64,000 nucleotides of DNA from assembly GCA_025359205.1 (NCBI GenBank), contig JANYHD010000029.1, positions 86,524 through 150,523 on the forward strand, written 5' to 3'. This stretch comes from Gammaproteobacteria bacterium. Its GTDB lineage: Bacteria > Pseudomonadota > Gammaproteobacteria > Steroidobacterales > Steroidobacteraceae. Every line of letters begins with the position of its first letter. The stretch's first letter is position 1. The notes beneath the pieces are model-generated. The model made no database searches. It saw only the letters and a list, made by a program, of their open reading frames with translations, and had not been told where the DNA came from. Positions 57,230 through 64,000 of this stretch are shown here, in pieces. A program made the position numbers and the translations under genes.

Positions 57230-59167
57230 TCAGGCAGGCCCGGTATGGGCCGCAGCAGCCATTCTGGTGGCGGCGCGACCACTATTCAAGGTGCGGGCCT
57301 GCGGCAGCCACCAGCGCTCAACGGTGGCAATCACCGCGGGGGTGTCCAGCCCCGCGTCGGTCAAGCACTGTTCACGGCTGCCGTGCTCGATGAACCGATC
57401 GGGCAAGCCGATGGACAAACGAGGGCGACCGAGGCCCGCTGCGTCGAGCAGTTCGCTCACCGCGCTGCCGGCCCCGCCGGCGATCGTGTTTTCCTCGAGC
57501 GTCACCCAGGCCAGGTGCTGCGGCACCAGTTCGCGCAGCAGCGCTTCGTCCAGCGGTTTGACGAAACGCATGTTCACGACCGTGGCATCGAGCCGTTCGC
57601 CGGCCGCCAGCGCGGCTTCCAGCATGGTGCCAAACGACAGCAGCAGCAGGCCGCCGTTGCCGCGTCGCCGCAGTTGCGCGCGGCCCAGCGGCAGGGCGGT
57701 CAGCTGTGCTTCGATGGCAACGCCGGGACCCTGGCCGCGCGGATAGCGCACCACCGCCGGGACAGCGGCGGCGCTCGCGGTGTGGAGCATCTGCCGGCAT
57801 TCATTCTCATCCGCCGGCGCCATGACCACCAGGTTCGGAATGCAGCGCACGAAGCTGTAGTCGAAGCTGCCGTTGTGGGTCGCACCATCACCGCCGACCA
57901 CGCCGGCGCGATCGAGCGCAAACACGACCGGGAGATTCTGCAGCGCGACGTCGTGGACCAGCTGGTCGTAGCCGCGCTGCAGGAAAGTGGAATAGATGGC
58001 GACCACCGGCTTCATGCCCTCGCAGGCGAGCCCGGCGGCGAAGGTGACGGCGTGCTGCTCGGCGATGGCCACGTCGAAATAACGGTCGGGAAAGCGCTTC
58101 GAGTATTCGACCAGGCCGGAACCCTCGCGCATCGCGGGTGTGATCGCCACCAGTCGCGGATCGCGCTCCGCCGCGTCGCACAGCCAGTCGCCGAACACCT
58201 GCGAATAGGAGGGCCCGGTGCTCTTCGCCTTGAGGAACTGGCCAGTGAGCGGGTCGAAGGGGCCAGGCCCGTGCCAGGTGATCGGGTCGGCCTCGGCCGG
58301 CGCGTAGCCTTTGCCTTTCTGCGTGACCACGTGCAGGAATTGCGGGCCGCGCAGATCGCGCAGATTCCGCAGTGTCCGCACCAGCCCGCGCAGGTCGTGG
58401 CCGTCGATGGGGCCGACGTAGTTGAAGCCCATCTCTTCAAATAGCGTTCCCGGCAGCCACATGCCCTTGACGTGTTCCTCGGAGCGGCGCGCGAATTCAC
58501 GGATGTGCGGCATGCGCCGCAGCACGCGCTTGCCGCCCTCGCGCAGGTGCGCGTAGAAGCGGCCCGACAGCACGCGCGCCAGGTACTTGGAGAGCGCGCC
58601 GACGTTTTCCGAGATCGACATATCATTGTCGTTGAGGATCACGAGCAGGTTGGCGGGCAGGCTGCCGGCGTGATTGAGTGCTTCGAAGGCCATGCCGGCG
58701 CTGAGCGCACCATCGCCGATCACCGCGACCACGCGCCGCTCCTGGCCCTGCGCGGCGGAAGCCAGCGCCATGCCGAGCGCCGCACTGATCGAGGTGCTCG
58801 AGTGGCCGACGCCGAAGGTGTCGTACTCGCTCTCGGCGCGGTTCGGGAACGGCGCCAGCCCGCCATGCTGCTTAATAGTGTGCAACCGCTCGCGCCGTCC
58901 GGTCAGCACCTTGTGCGGGTAGGCCTGGTGCCCGACGTCCCACACCAGGCGGTCGTGCGGCGTGTTGAACACGTAGTGCAGGGCGATGGTCAGCTCGACG
59001 GTGCCGAGGCCGGCGGCGAAGTGGCCGCCGCGCGTGCTGACCGTCTGAATGAGGAACTCGCGCAGTTCCGCAGCCAGTTCGTTGAGGCGCCGTTCCGGCA
59101 GCGCGCGCAGATCCGCGGGCGAGTCGATCGTGCGCAGCAGCGCCTGTTGTTCATTTGGAGGAGGCAT
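57230..59167 (-). CDS. dxs: 1-deoxy-D-xylulose-5-phosphate synthase
   Basis: A 645-residue thiamine-diphosphate enzyme for the first step of the MEP isoprenoid pathway: pyruvate + glyceraldehyde-3-P to DXP. Visible are '[18 protein letters not shown]', '[16 protein letters not shown]', the ThDP motif '[22 protein letters not shown]....[13 protein letters not shown]', '[18 protein letters not shown]' and '[18 protein letters not shown]'. The ATG at 59167 gives normal length; ispA ends ten bases upstream. The order xseB-ispA-dxs is widespread in Proteobacteria. Confidence 0.95.
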   Translation of the reverse strand: MPPPNEQQALLRTIDSPADLRALPERRLNELAAELREFLIQTVSTRGGHFAAGLGTVELTIALHYVFNTPHDRLVWDVGHQAYPHKVLTGRRERLHTIKQHGGLAPFPNRAESEYDTFGVGHSSTSISAALGMALASAAQGQERRVVAVIGDGALSAGMAFEALNHAGSLPANLLVILNDNDMSISENVGALSKYLARVLSGRFYAHLREGGKRVLRRMPHIREFARRSEEHVKGMWLPGTLFEEMGFNYVGPIDGHDLRGLVRTLRNLRDLRGPQFLHVVTQKGKGYAPAEADPITWHGPGPFDPLTGQFLKAKSTGPSYSQVFGDWLCDAAERDPRLVAITPAMREGSGLVEYSKRFPDRYFDVAIAEQHAVTFAAGLACEGMKPVVAIYSTFLQRGYDQLVHDVALQNLPVVFALDRAGVVGGDGATHNGSFDYSFVRCIPNLVVMAPADENECRQMLHTASAAAVPAVVRYPRGQGPGVAIEAQLTALPLGRAQLRRRGNGGLLLLSFGTMLEAALAAGERLDATVVNMRFVKPLDEALLRELVPQHLAWVTLEENTIAGGAGSAVSELLDAAGLGRPRLSIGLPDRFIEHGSREQCLTDAGLDTPAVIATVERWWLPQARTLNSGRAATRMAAAAHTGPA

Positions 59168-59177
59168 GGCTGACAGT

Positions 59178-60074
59178 CTACTGCACGCGGTCGACCACAT
59201 AGTACGCGAGCGAACGCAGCGGTCCGGCGGCCGCGCCGAGGCCGGCCAGTGCCGCCAGCGCGCGATCACGGTGCGCGCGCGCCAGTTCGCGCGCGCGCTC
59301 CAAGCCGAAGACGCTCGGGTAGTTGGGCTTGCCGCGGGCCGCATCGGCGCCGGCGCGCTTGCCCAGCACGGCGGTGTCGCCGGTGACATCGAGGATGTCG
59401 TCCTGGATCTGGAAGGCGAGACCAATCTCGCTGCCATACAGCCGCAGCGCGGTGTGCGTGGCCTCGCTCTGCGCCGGTGCGGCCAGCGCCCCAAGTTCCA
59501 CGCTGGCGCGGATCAGAGCGCCAGTCTTGCGCCGGTGCATCAGTTCAACGTGGGCGGGATCGCCCGTGCGGCCGACTGCCTCAAGGTCGATCGCCTGGCC
59601 GCCCGCCATGCCCGCAAGCCCGATGGCGTCTGCGAGCACGGTCAGCATGCGCACGCGCGTTGTGTCGTCCAGGCCATTGGCATGGCCCGCGAGCACGCCG
59701 AAGGCCAGCGCCTGCAACGCATCGCCGGCCAGGATGGCCGTGCCCTCGTCGAAGGCCTTGTGACAGGTGGGACGTCCGCGGCGCAGGTCGTCATCGTCCA
59801 TCGCCGGCAGGTCGTCGTGGATCAGGCTGTAGGCGTGGATCAGCTCCACGGCCGCGGCCGGCGCATCGAGATCGGCCGGATACGCACCCAGCGCCTCGCC
59901 GGTGATGTACACGAGCAGCGGGCGCAGTCGCTTGCCGCCGCCGAGCACGCTGTAGCGCATGGCCTCCTGCAGGCGCGCGGCGGCGGAGTCGGCGCCGCTG
60001 AGCGAGTGCTGCAGGGCGCGCTCCACGCGCTCCTGCGCGGCCAGCACGCGCTGCTGAAAGTCAGGGTTTTCCAA
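59178..60074 (-). CDS. ispA: Farnesyl/geranylgeranyl diphosphate synthase
   Basis: A 298-residue trans-prenyltransferase. The two aspartate-rich motifs are present: '[20 protein letters not shown]' (first, DDxxxxD) and '[10 protein letters not shown]' (second, DDxxD), along with '[14 protein letters not shown]'. It condenses IPP with allylic diphosphates to farnesyl diphosphate. It lies between xseB (22 bases upstream) and dxs (ten bases downstream) on the same strand. Confidence 0.93.
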   Translation of the reverse strand: MENPDFQQRVLAAQERVERALQHSLSGADSAAARLQEAMRYSVLGGGKRLRPLLVYITGEALGAYPADLDAPAAAVELIHAYSLIHDDLPAMDDDDLRRGRPTCHKAFDEGTAILAGDALQALAFGVLAGHANGLDDTTRVRMLTVLADAIGLAGMAGGQAIDLEAVGRTGDPAHVELMHRRKTGALIRASVELGALAAPAQSEATHTALRLYGSEIGLAFQIQDDILDVTGDTAVLGKRAGADAARGKPNYPSVFGLERARELARAHRDRALAALAGLGAAAGPLRSLAYYVVDRVQ

Positions 60075-60096
60075 GCGGGCAGCTGAGTCGGGCGAC

Positions 60097-60354
60097 TTAA
60101 GGGGACGTGGCTTCGCCGGTGGCGGAGGGTTCGAAGTCCTCCAGGGTGGCGCCAGCGGCGCGCTGCGTCAGCACCTGCACACGCTGCTGCGCTGCCTGCA
60201 GCGCCGCCTGGCAATCGCGCGTCAACTGCACGCCGCGCTCGAAACGGCGCAACGCCTCGTCCAGCGGCAAGTTGCCCGCTTCCATGCTCGCAACCAGCTC
60301 CTCCAGTTCGGCGAGCGCGCCCTCGAAGCCAGCTTCCTTGGGTTTTTTTGACAC
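60097..60354 (-). CDS. xseB: Exodeoxyribonuclease VII small subunit
   Basis: An 85-residue XseB: 'FEGALAELEELVASMEAGNLPLDEALRRFERGVQLTRDCQAAL' is the family's helical hairpin. It pairs with XseA to degrade single-stranded DNA. The GTG at 60354 gives the usual N-terminus; the frame continues upstream but that stretch is the promoter region of the divergent rubrerythrin operon. Confidence 0.92.
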   Translation of the reverse strand: MSKKPKEAGFEGALAELEELVASMEAGNLPLDEALRRFERGVQLTRDCQAALQAAQQRVQVLTQRAAGATLEDFEPSATGEATSP

Positions 60355-60398
60355 GGCGATTCGTACCCTATTAGCGATCCTGGTGGGGGTCAACGCGG

Positions 60399-60428
60399 TT
60401 GACGGACCGCAGGTGATCATCGTAAAGT
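60399..60428 (+). promoter_or_regulatory. Candidate promoter of the rubrerythrin operon
   Basis: -35 TTGACG (60399-60404) and -10 TAAAGT (60423-60428) with an 18-base spacer. The predicted start near 60435 is immediately before the palindrome at 60438, which would place a bound repressor at the transcription start. Confidence 0.5.
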
Positions 60429-60437
60429 GGAGTTCTC

Positions 60438-60452
60438 TTAGACTTAGTCTAA
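60438..60452 (+). promoter_or_regulatory. Palindromic operator candidate before the rubrerythrin gene
   Basis: TTAGAC-TTA-GTCTAA, a perfect 15-base dyad, 26 bases upstream of the rubrerythrin ATG and AT-rich against a GC-rich background. It is likely a binding site for a redox- or iron-responsive regulator; which one cannot be told. Confidence 0.55.
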
Positions 60453-60478
60453 ATTACCGCACGGGTGAGGAACAGACC

Positions 60479-60892
60479 ATGAATCTCAAGGGTACCAAGA
60501 CGGAAGAGAACCTGAAGGCCGCCTTCGCCGGTGAATCGCAGGCGAACCGCCGCTACCTGTATTTCGCAGCCAAGGCCGACGTCGAGGGCTATAACGACGT
60601 ATCAGCCGTGTTCCGCTCGACGGCTGAGGGCGAGACCGGCCACGCCCATGGCCACCTCGAGTACCTGGAGACCGTGGGCGACCCGGCCACGGGCCTGCCG
60701 ATCGGCGAAACCAAGGCCAACCTGAAGTCGGCGATCGCGGGCGAGACCCACGAGTACTCCGATATGTATCCGGGCATGGCCAAGGCCGCGCGCACCGAGG
60801 GCTTCGCGGAAATCGCCGACTGGTTCGAGACGCTGGCCAAGGCCGAGCGCTCGCACGCGAACCGCTTCCAGAAAGCGCTCGACACGCTGTAA
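60479..60892 (+). CDS. Rubrerythrin-family diiron protein
   Basis: A 137-residue ferritin-like protein made only of the four-helix diiron domain. The carboxylate ligands lie in '[19 protein letters not shown]', '[14 protein letters not shown]', '[13 protein letters not shown]' and '[14 protein letters not shown]'. The C-terminal rubredoxin domain of classical rubrerythrin is missing, so electrons must come from a partner. Such proteins reduce peroxide. It is the first gene of a three-gene operon; the next gene encodes a multi-Fe-S protein that could be that partner. GTGAGGA precedes the ATG. Confidence 0.9.
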   Translation: MNLKGTKTEENLKAAFAGESQANRRYLYFAAKADVEGYNDVSAVFRSTAEGETGHAHGHLEYLETVGDPATGLPIGETKANLKSAIAGETHEYSDMYPGMAKAARTEGFAEIADWFETLAKAERSHANRFQKALDTL

Positions 60893-60898
60893 CGAGCG

Positions 60899-62239
60899 GT
60901 GAGCGGGGAAGGCAATCTCGAGGCGCCGACCCGGCACCCGCTGAACTGGCGCGATCCGTCGTTCTATGACGAACGCGCGCTCGAGCAGGAACTCGAACGC
61001 GTGTTCGACATCTGTCACGGCTGCCGGCGCTGCTTCAGCCTGTGCCAGGCCTTTCCGACGCTGTTCGATGCGATTGACGCGTCGCCGAGCGGCGAGCTCG
61101 ACGGCGTCGACAAGCGTGTCTACTGGAAGGTCGTGGATCACTGTTACCTGTGTGACATGTGCTACATGACCAAGTGTCCATACGTGCCGCCGCACCCGTG
61201 GAACCTGGATTTCCCGCACCTGATGCTGCGGGCCAAGGCGGTCAAGTCACGCAAGGGCGAGACTTCGTTCCGCGATCGCATGCTGACCTCGACCGACACG
61301 GTCGGGAGCCTGGCCGGCATTCCCGTGGTGGCGCAACTGGTGAACGCCGCCAATTCCAGCAAGCTGGGGCGCAAGCTACTCGACAAGGTGCTGCACGTGC
61401 ATCCCGAGGCGCCGCTGCCCGATTACCATTCGAGCAGCGCGCGTGCGCGCCTGCGCCGGCAGTTGGGCGCCGCGCCGGTGGCCGCGGCGCCGGTGGCGAC
61501 GGCCGAGACGACCGGCCGCGTAGTGCTGTTCACCACCTGCTACGGCAACCGCAACGAGCCCGACCTGGCGACGGATCTCGCGGCAGTCTATGCCCACAAC
61601 GGCATAGGGCTCACGCTGGCGGATCGTGAGCACTGCTGCGGCATGCCCAAGCTCGAACTCGGTGATCTCGACGCGGTCGCGCGCCTCAAGGAGCAGAACA
61701 TTCCACAGCTCCTGCGGCTGGTCGAGCAGGGCTACGACATCGTGGCGCCGATTCCCTCCTGCGTGCTGATGTTCAAGCAGGAATTGCCACTGATGTTTCC
61801 CGAGGACGCCACCGTGCAGCGCGTGCGCGCGCGGATCTTCGACCCCTTCGAGTACCTGCTGCTGCGCCACAAGGCCGGACACCTGCGCACCGATTTCAAG
61901 GCGCGGCTCGGGCGCGTCAGCTACCACGTGCCCTGCCACCTGCGCGTGCAGAACATCGGCCTCAAGACCCGTGACGTGCTGAGGCTCGTGCCCGACACGA
62001 CTGTTGACGTGATCGAGCGCTGCTCGGGCCACGATGGCAGCTACGCGGTCAAGAGCGAGTTCCGCGAGGCCTCGATGAAGATCGCGCGGCCGGTGATCGC
62101 CAGGGTGGAAGCGGGCAGCGCCGACTATTACTCGAGCGATTGCCCGATGGCCGGTCACCAGATCCAGAGCGGACTCGCCGACCCGGCGCGCGAGCCCACG
62201 CCGCCACTCAAGTTGATGCGCATTGCCTACGGGATCTAG
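60899..62239 (+). CDS. Heterodisulfide-reductase-like (Fe-S)-binding protein
   Basis: A 446-residue protein with two N-terminal 4Fe-4S sites (C39-C42-C45-C49 and C82-C85-C88-C93) and two C-terminal CCG-type domains ('TTCYGN...[12 protein letters not shown]...PSCVLMFK' and 'YHVPCHLRV...CSGHDG...SDCPMAG'), as in GlcF, GlpC and HdrB. It is an electron-transfer subunit. GTG at 60899, seven bases after the rubrerythrin stop. The constant trio rubrerythrin / Fe-S protein / DUF3501 suggests a peroxide-reducing chain. Confidence 0.88.
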   Translation: MSGEGNLEAPTRHPLNWRDPSFYDERALEQELERVFDICHGCRRCFSLCQAFPTLFDAIDASPSGELDGVDKRVYWKVVDHCYLCDMCYMTKCPYVPPHPWNLDFPHLMLRAKAVKSRKGETSFRDRMLTSTDTVGSLAGIPVVAQLVNAANSSKLGRKLLDKVLHVHPEAPLPDYHSSSARARLRRQLGAAPVAAAPVATAETTGRVVLFTTCYGNRNEPDLATDLAAVYAHNGIGLTLADREHCCGMPKLELGDLDAVARLKEQNIPQLLRLVEQGYDIVAPIPSCVLMFKQELPLMFPEDATVQRVRARIFDPFEYLLLRHKAGHLRTDFKARLGRVSYHVPCHLRVQNIGLKTRDVLRLVPDTTVDVIERCSGHDGSYAVKSEFREASMKIARPVIARVEAGSADYYSSDCPMAGHQIQSGLADPAREPTPPLKLMRIAYGI

Positions 62240-62243
62240 GGCC

Positions 62244-62831
62244 ATGTCACCCAGTCTCACGGCGGCTGACCTGATGCCGCTCGAGCAATATGCCCGCGAA
62301 CGCGGCGCGATCCGGGCGCGCATGATCGGCTACCGCGCGGCGCGCCGGCTGCAGGTCGGGCCCAACTGCACCTGGAGCTTCGAGGATCGGGAGACCGTGC
62401 GCTACCAGATCCAGGAGATGTTGCGCACCGAGCGCATCTTCGAGCCTGCGGGCATTGCCGAAGAACTCGCCGCCTACAATCCGCTGATTCCGGACGGCAG
62501 CAATCTCAAGGCGACGCTGCTGATCGAATATCCCGATCCGGCCGAGCGCGCGCGCGCGCTGGCTACGCTTCGCGGCATCGAGCACCGCTGCTGGTTGCAG
62601 GTCGCCGGGCACGCGCCGGTGTTTGCGATCGCCGACGAAGATCTGGAACGCAGCAACGAGCAGAAGACTTCGGCCGTGCATTTTCTGCGGTTCGAGTTCA
62701 CGCCGGGCATGGTCGCATCGCTCCAGGCGGGAGCGGCGCTCGCCGCCGGCGTCGACCTGCCGGCCTACGCCCAGAACGTGGATCCGGTGCCCAGCACGCT
62801 GCACGCCACGTTGCTCGCCGATCTGGCCTGA
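62244..62831 (+). CDS. DUF3501 family protein
   Basis: A 195-residue DUF3501 protein: 'LEQYARERGAIRARMIGYRAARRLQVGPNCTWSFEDRETVRYQIQEMLR', 'YNPLIPDGSNLKATLLIEYPD', 'SAVHFLRFEFTPGM'. The function is unknown; it is nearly always encoded with the rubrerythrin and Fe-S protein genes, as here (four bases after the latter). There are no membrane segments or obvious cofactor motifs. Confidence 0.88.
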   Translation: MSPSLTAADLMPLEQYARERGAIRARMIGYRAARRLQVGPNCTWSFEDRETVRYQIQEMLRTERIFEPAGIAEELAAYNPLIPDGSNLKATLLIEYPDPAERARALATLRGIEHRCWLQVAGHAPVFAIADEDLERSNEQKTSAVHFLRFEFTPGMVASLQAGAALAAGVDLPAYAQNVDPVPSTLHATLLADLA

Positions 62832-62915
62832 GCCGCATGCGAGCCGGCGCGGTTTGCTAGAATCCGCGCGCCCCGCACTCCGGGCGGGTCAGAACCAGGT
62901 GAGTTTGCCCACGTA

Positions 62916-64000
62916 ATGGCTCAGTCGTACAACGCTGCGGATATCGAAGTTCTCTCGGGTCTCGAGCCGGTGCGCCGCCGCCCGGGCATGTACACAGATA
63001 CCACGCGGCCGAATCACCTGGCCCACGAAGTCATCGACAACAGCGTCGATGAGGCGCTGGCCGGGCATTGCGAGAACATCAGCGTCACCGTGTTCAAGGA
63101 CGGATCGTTGCAGGTCGAGGACGATGGCCGCGGCATGCCCGTGGACATTCATCCCAAAGAGAAGATCAGCGGCGTCGAGCTGATCCTCACGCGTCTGCAT
63201 GCGGGTGGCAAATTCAACGATCAGACCTACAAGCACTCCGGTGGTCTGCACGGCGTCGGCGTGTCGGTGGTCAACGCCCTGTCGAAGAATCTGGAATGCT
63301 GGGTCCGTCGCAACGGCAAGGAATACAACATCAGCTTTGCCGGTGGACGGCTCAAGTCCAAGCTCGAAGTCGTGGGTGATGTTTCCAAATCCAAATCGGG
63401 CACGACGGTGCGGTTCTGGCCCGATCCGCAATATTTCGATACCGACAAGTTTGCGGTGCCGCGGCTCAAGCAGGTGCTGCGCGCCAAGGCAGTGCTGTGT
63501 CCGGGTCTGCGGGTCACGTTGCTGAATGAAATCAACGGCGAGAAGGACGATTGGTTCTACACCGGCGGCCTGCATCAATACCTCGCCGAGGAATTGGGCA
63601 AGGGGCAGTGGCTGCCGGCCGAAACTTTTTACGGCACGCGTGACATCGACGGCGGCACCGTGGATTGGGCGTTCGCCTGGGTGCTGGAGTCGGCGCAGGC
63701 GGTCACCGAAAGCTACGTGAATCTGATTCCCACCATCGAGGGCGGTACGCATGTCAACGGACTGCGCGCCGGCGCCTCGGATGCGGTGCGCGAGTTCTGC
63801 GAATTCCGCAATCTCGTGCCGCGCGGCCTGAAGCTGGCGCCGGAAGATGTCTGGGACGGCGTGAGTTTCGTGTTGTCGGTGAAAATGCGCGAACCGCAGT
63901 TCGCCGGCCAGACCAAGGAACGGCTGTCCTCACGCGAGGCCGCCGGCATCGTGCAAGGTGTCATCAAGGATGCGTTCGCGTTGTGGCTGAACCAGCATTC
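62916..64000 (+). CDS. parE: DNA topoisomerase IV subunit B (5' part)
   Basis: The first 361 codons are visible; the gene runs off the right edge. The GHKL ATPase domain is clear: 'EVLSGLEPVRRRPGMYTDTTRPNHLAHEVIDNSVDEALAGH', 'VEDDGRGMPVDIHP', 'KHSGGLHGVGVSVVNALS' and 'EGGTHVNGLRAG' of the transducer domain. 'PGMYTDTTRPNHL' separates ParE from GyrB, which has 'PGMYIGDT'. A TAGAAT box at 62858-62863 is a possible -10. ParE with ParC decatenates chromosomes. The opposite-strand open frame is a shadow. Confidence 0.95.
   Translation, partial: MAQSYNAADIEVLSGLEPVRRRPGMYTDTTRPNHLAHEVIDNSVDEALAGHCENISVTVFKDGSLQVEDDGRGMPVDIHPKEKISGVELILTRLHAGGKFNDQTYKHSGGLHGVGVSVVNALSKNLECWVRRNGKEYNISFAGGRLKSKLEVVGDVSKSKSGTTVRFWPDPQYFDTDKFAVPRLKQVLRAKAVLCPGLRVTLLNEINGEKDDWFYTGGLHQYLAEELGKGQWLPAETFYGTRDIDGGTVDWAFAWVLESAQAVTESYVNLIPTIEGGTHVNGLRAGASDAVREFCEFRNLVPRGLKLAPEDVWDGVSFVLSVKMREPQFAGQTKERLSSREAAGIVQGVIKDAFALWLNQH

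Noticed and set aside
62889..63752. A 287-codon minus-strand frame at the right edge
   Set aside because: It is antisense to parE, whose ATPase motifs are unmistakable on the plus strand.

Overview
The window is 64 kb of GC-rich, densely packed bacterial chromosome. It carries about 60 protein genes, one tRNA gene and few long gaps. Gene content (DUF1820 beside purL, the block glyA-nrdR-ribD-ribE-ribBX-ribH-nusB-thiL, dxs-ispA-xseB, parE, a TonB-dependent receptor linked to a flavin halogenase, and a PTS-type nag cluster) suggests a gammaproteobacterium near the Xanthomonadales/Nevskiales/Steroidobacterales type. This placement is inferred from gene content and not from a marker phylogeny.

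Layout. Positions 1-3.1 kb hold a LysR fragment, a MazF/RHH toxin-antitoxin pair, a ureohydrolase and a small exported cupin. Positions 3.2-10.5 kb hold a five-gene exported redox operon of a type best known from Planctomycetes: a PSCyt1-DUF1549-DUF1553 protein, a Tat-exported DUF1501 protein, an anchored cytochrome-c-domain protein, a cytochrome b561 and a Tat-exported beta-propeller. Positions 10.5-17.1 kb hold a DUF3445 (heme-dependent N-demethylase family) gene divergent from an FAD amine-oxidase-like gene, an M20 peptidase, an enolase-superfamily enzyme, tadA and mltF. Positions 17.2-21.3 kb are an accessory stretch: tRNA-Ser(CGA) with a duplicated 3' end, a Phd/VapC module, an ArsR/SRPBCC pair, an exported beta-helix protein of lower GC, and the three longest gaps. 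Positions 21.4-26.9 kb hold an orphan TagH-like FHA protein, DUF1820 and purL.

Positions 26.9-44.5 kb are a complete N-acetylglucosamine/chitooligosaccharide system. A leftward unit carries nagR, a SIS deaminase, nagA and an SGNH hydrolase. A rightward unit carries a GH20 hexosaminidase, nagX, a fused IIA-HPr-EI protein and a nagE-like IICB. A further rightward unit carries a TonB-dependent receptor, a tryptophan-halogenase-like protein and a JmjC/cupin_8 protein. All three promoters contain the same 14-nt motif, TGGTATYWTNTTGG. In the two rightward promoters it overlaps the -10 box in the same register, and in the leftward promoter it fills the -35/-10 spacer. I read it as the NagR operator, which would place the halogenase in the GlcNAc regulon.

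Positions 44.5-64 kb are mostly housekeeping: a DUF4145 protein, ettA, an HDAC-family deacetylase, glyA to thiL including the riboflavin genes, a Ser/Thr kinase fused to a cyclic-nucleotide-binding domain, folE2, dxs, ispA, xseB, a rubrerythrin/Fe-S protein/DUF3501 operon behind a perfect palindrome, and the start of parE, which runs off the right edge.
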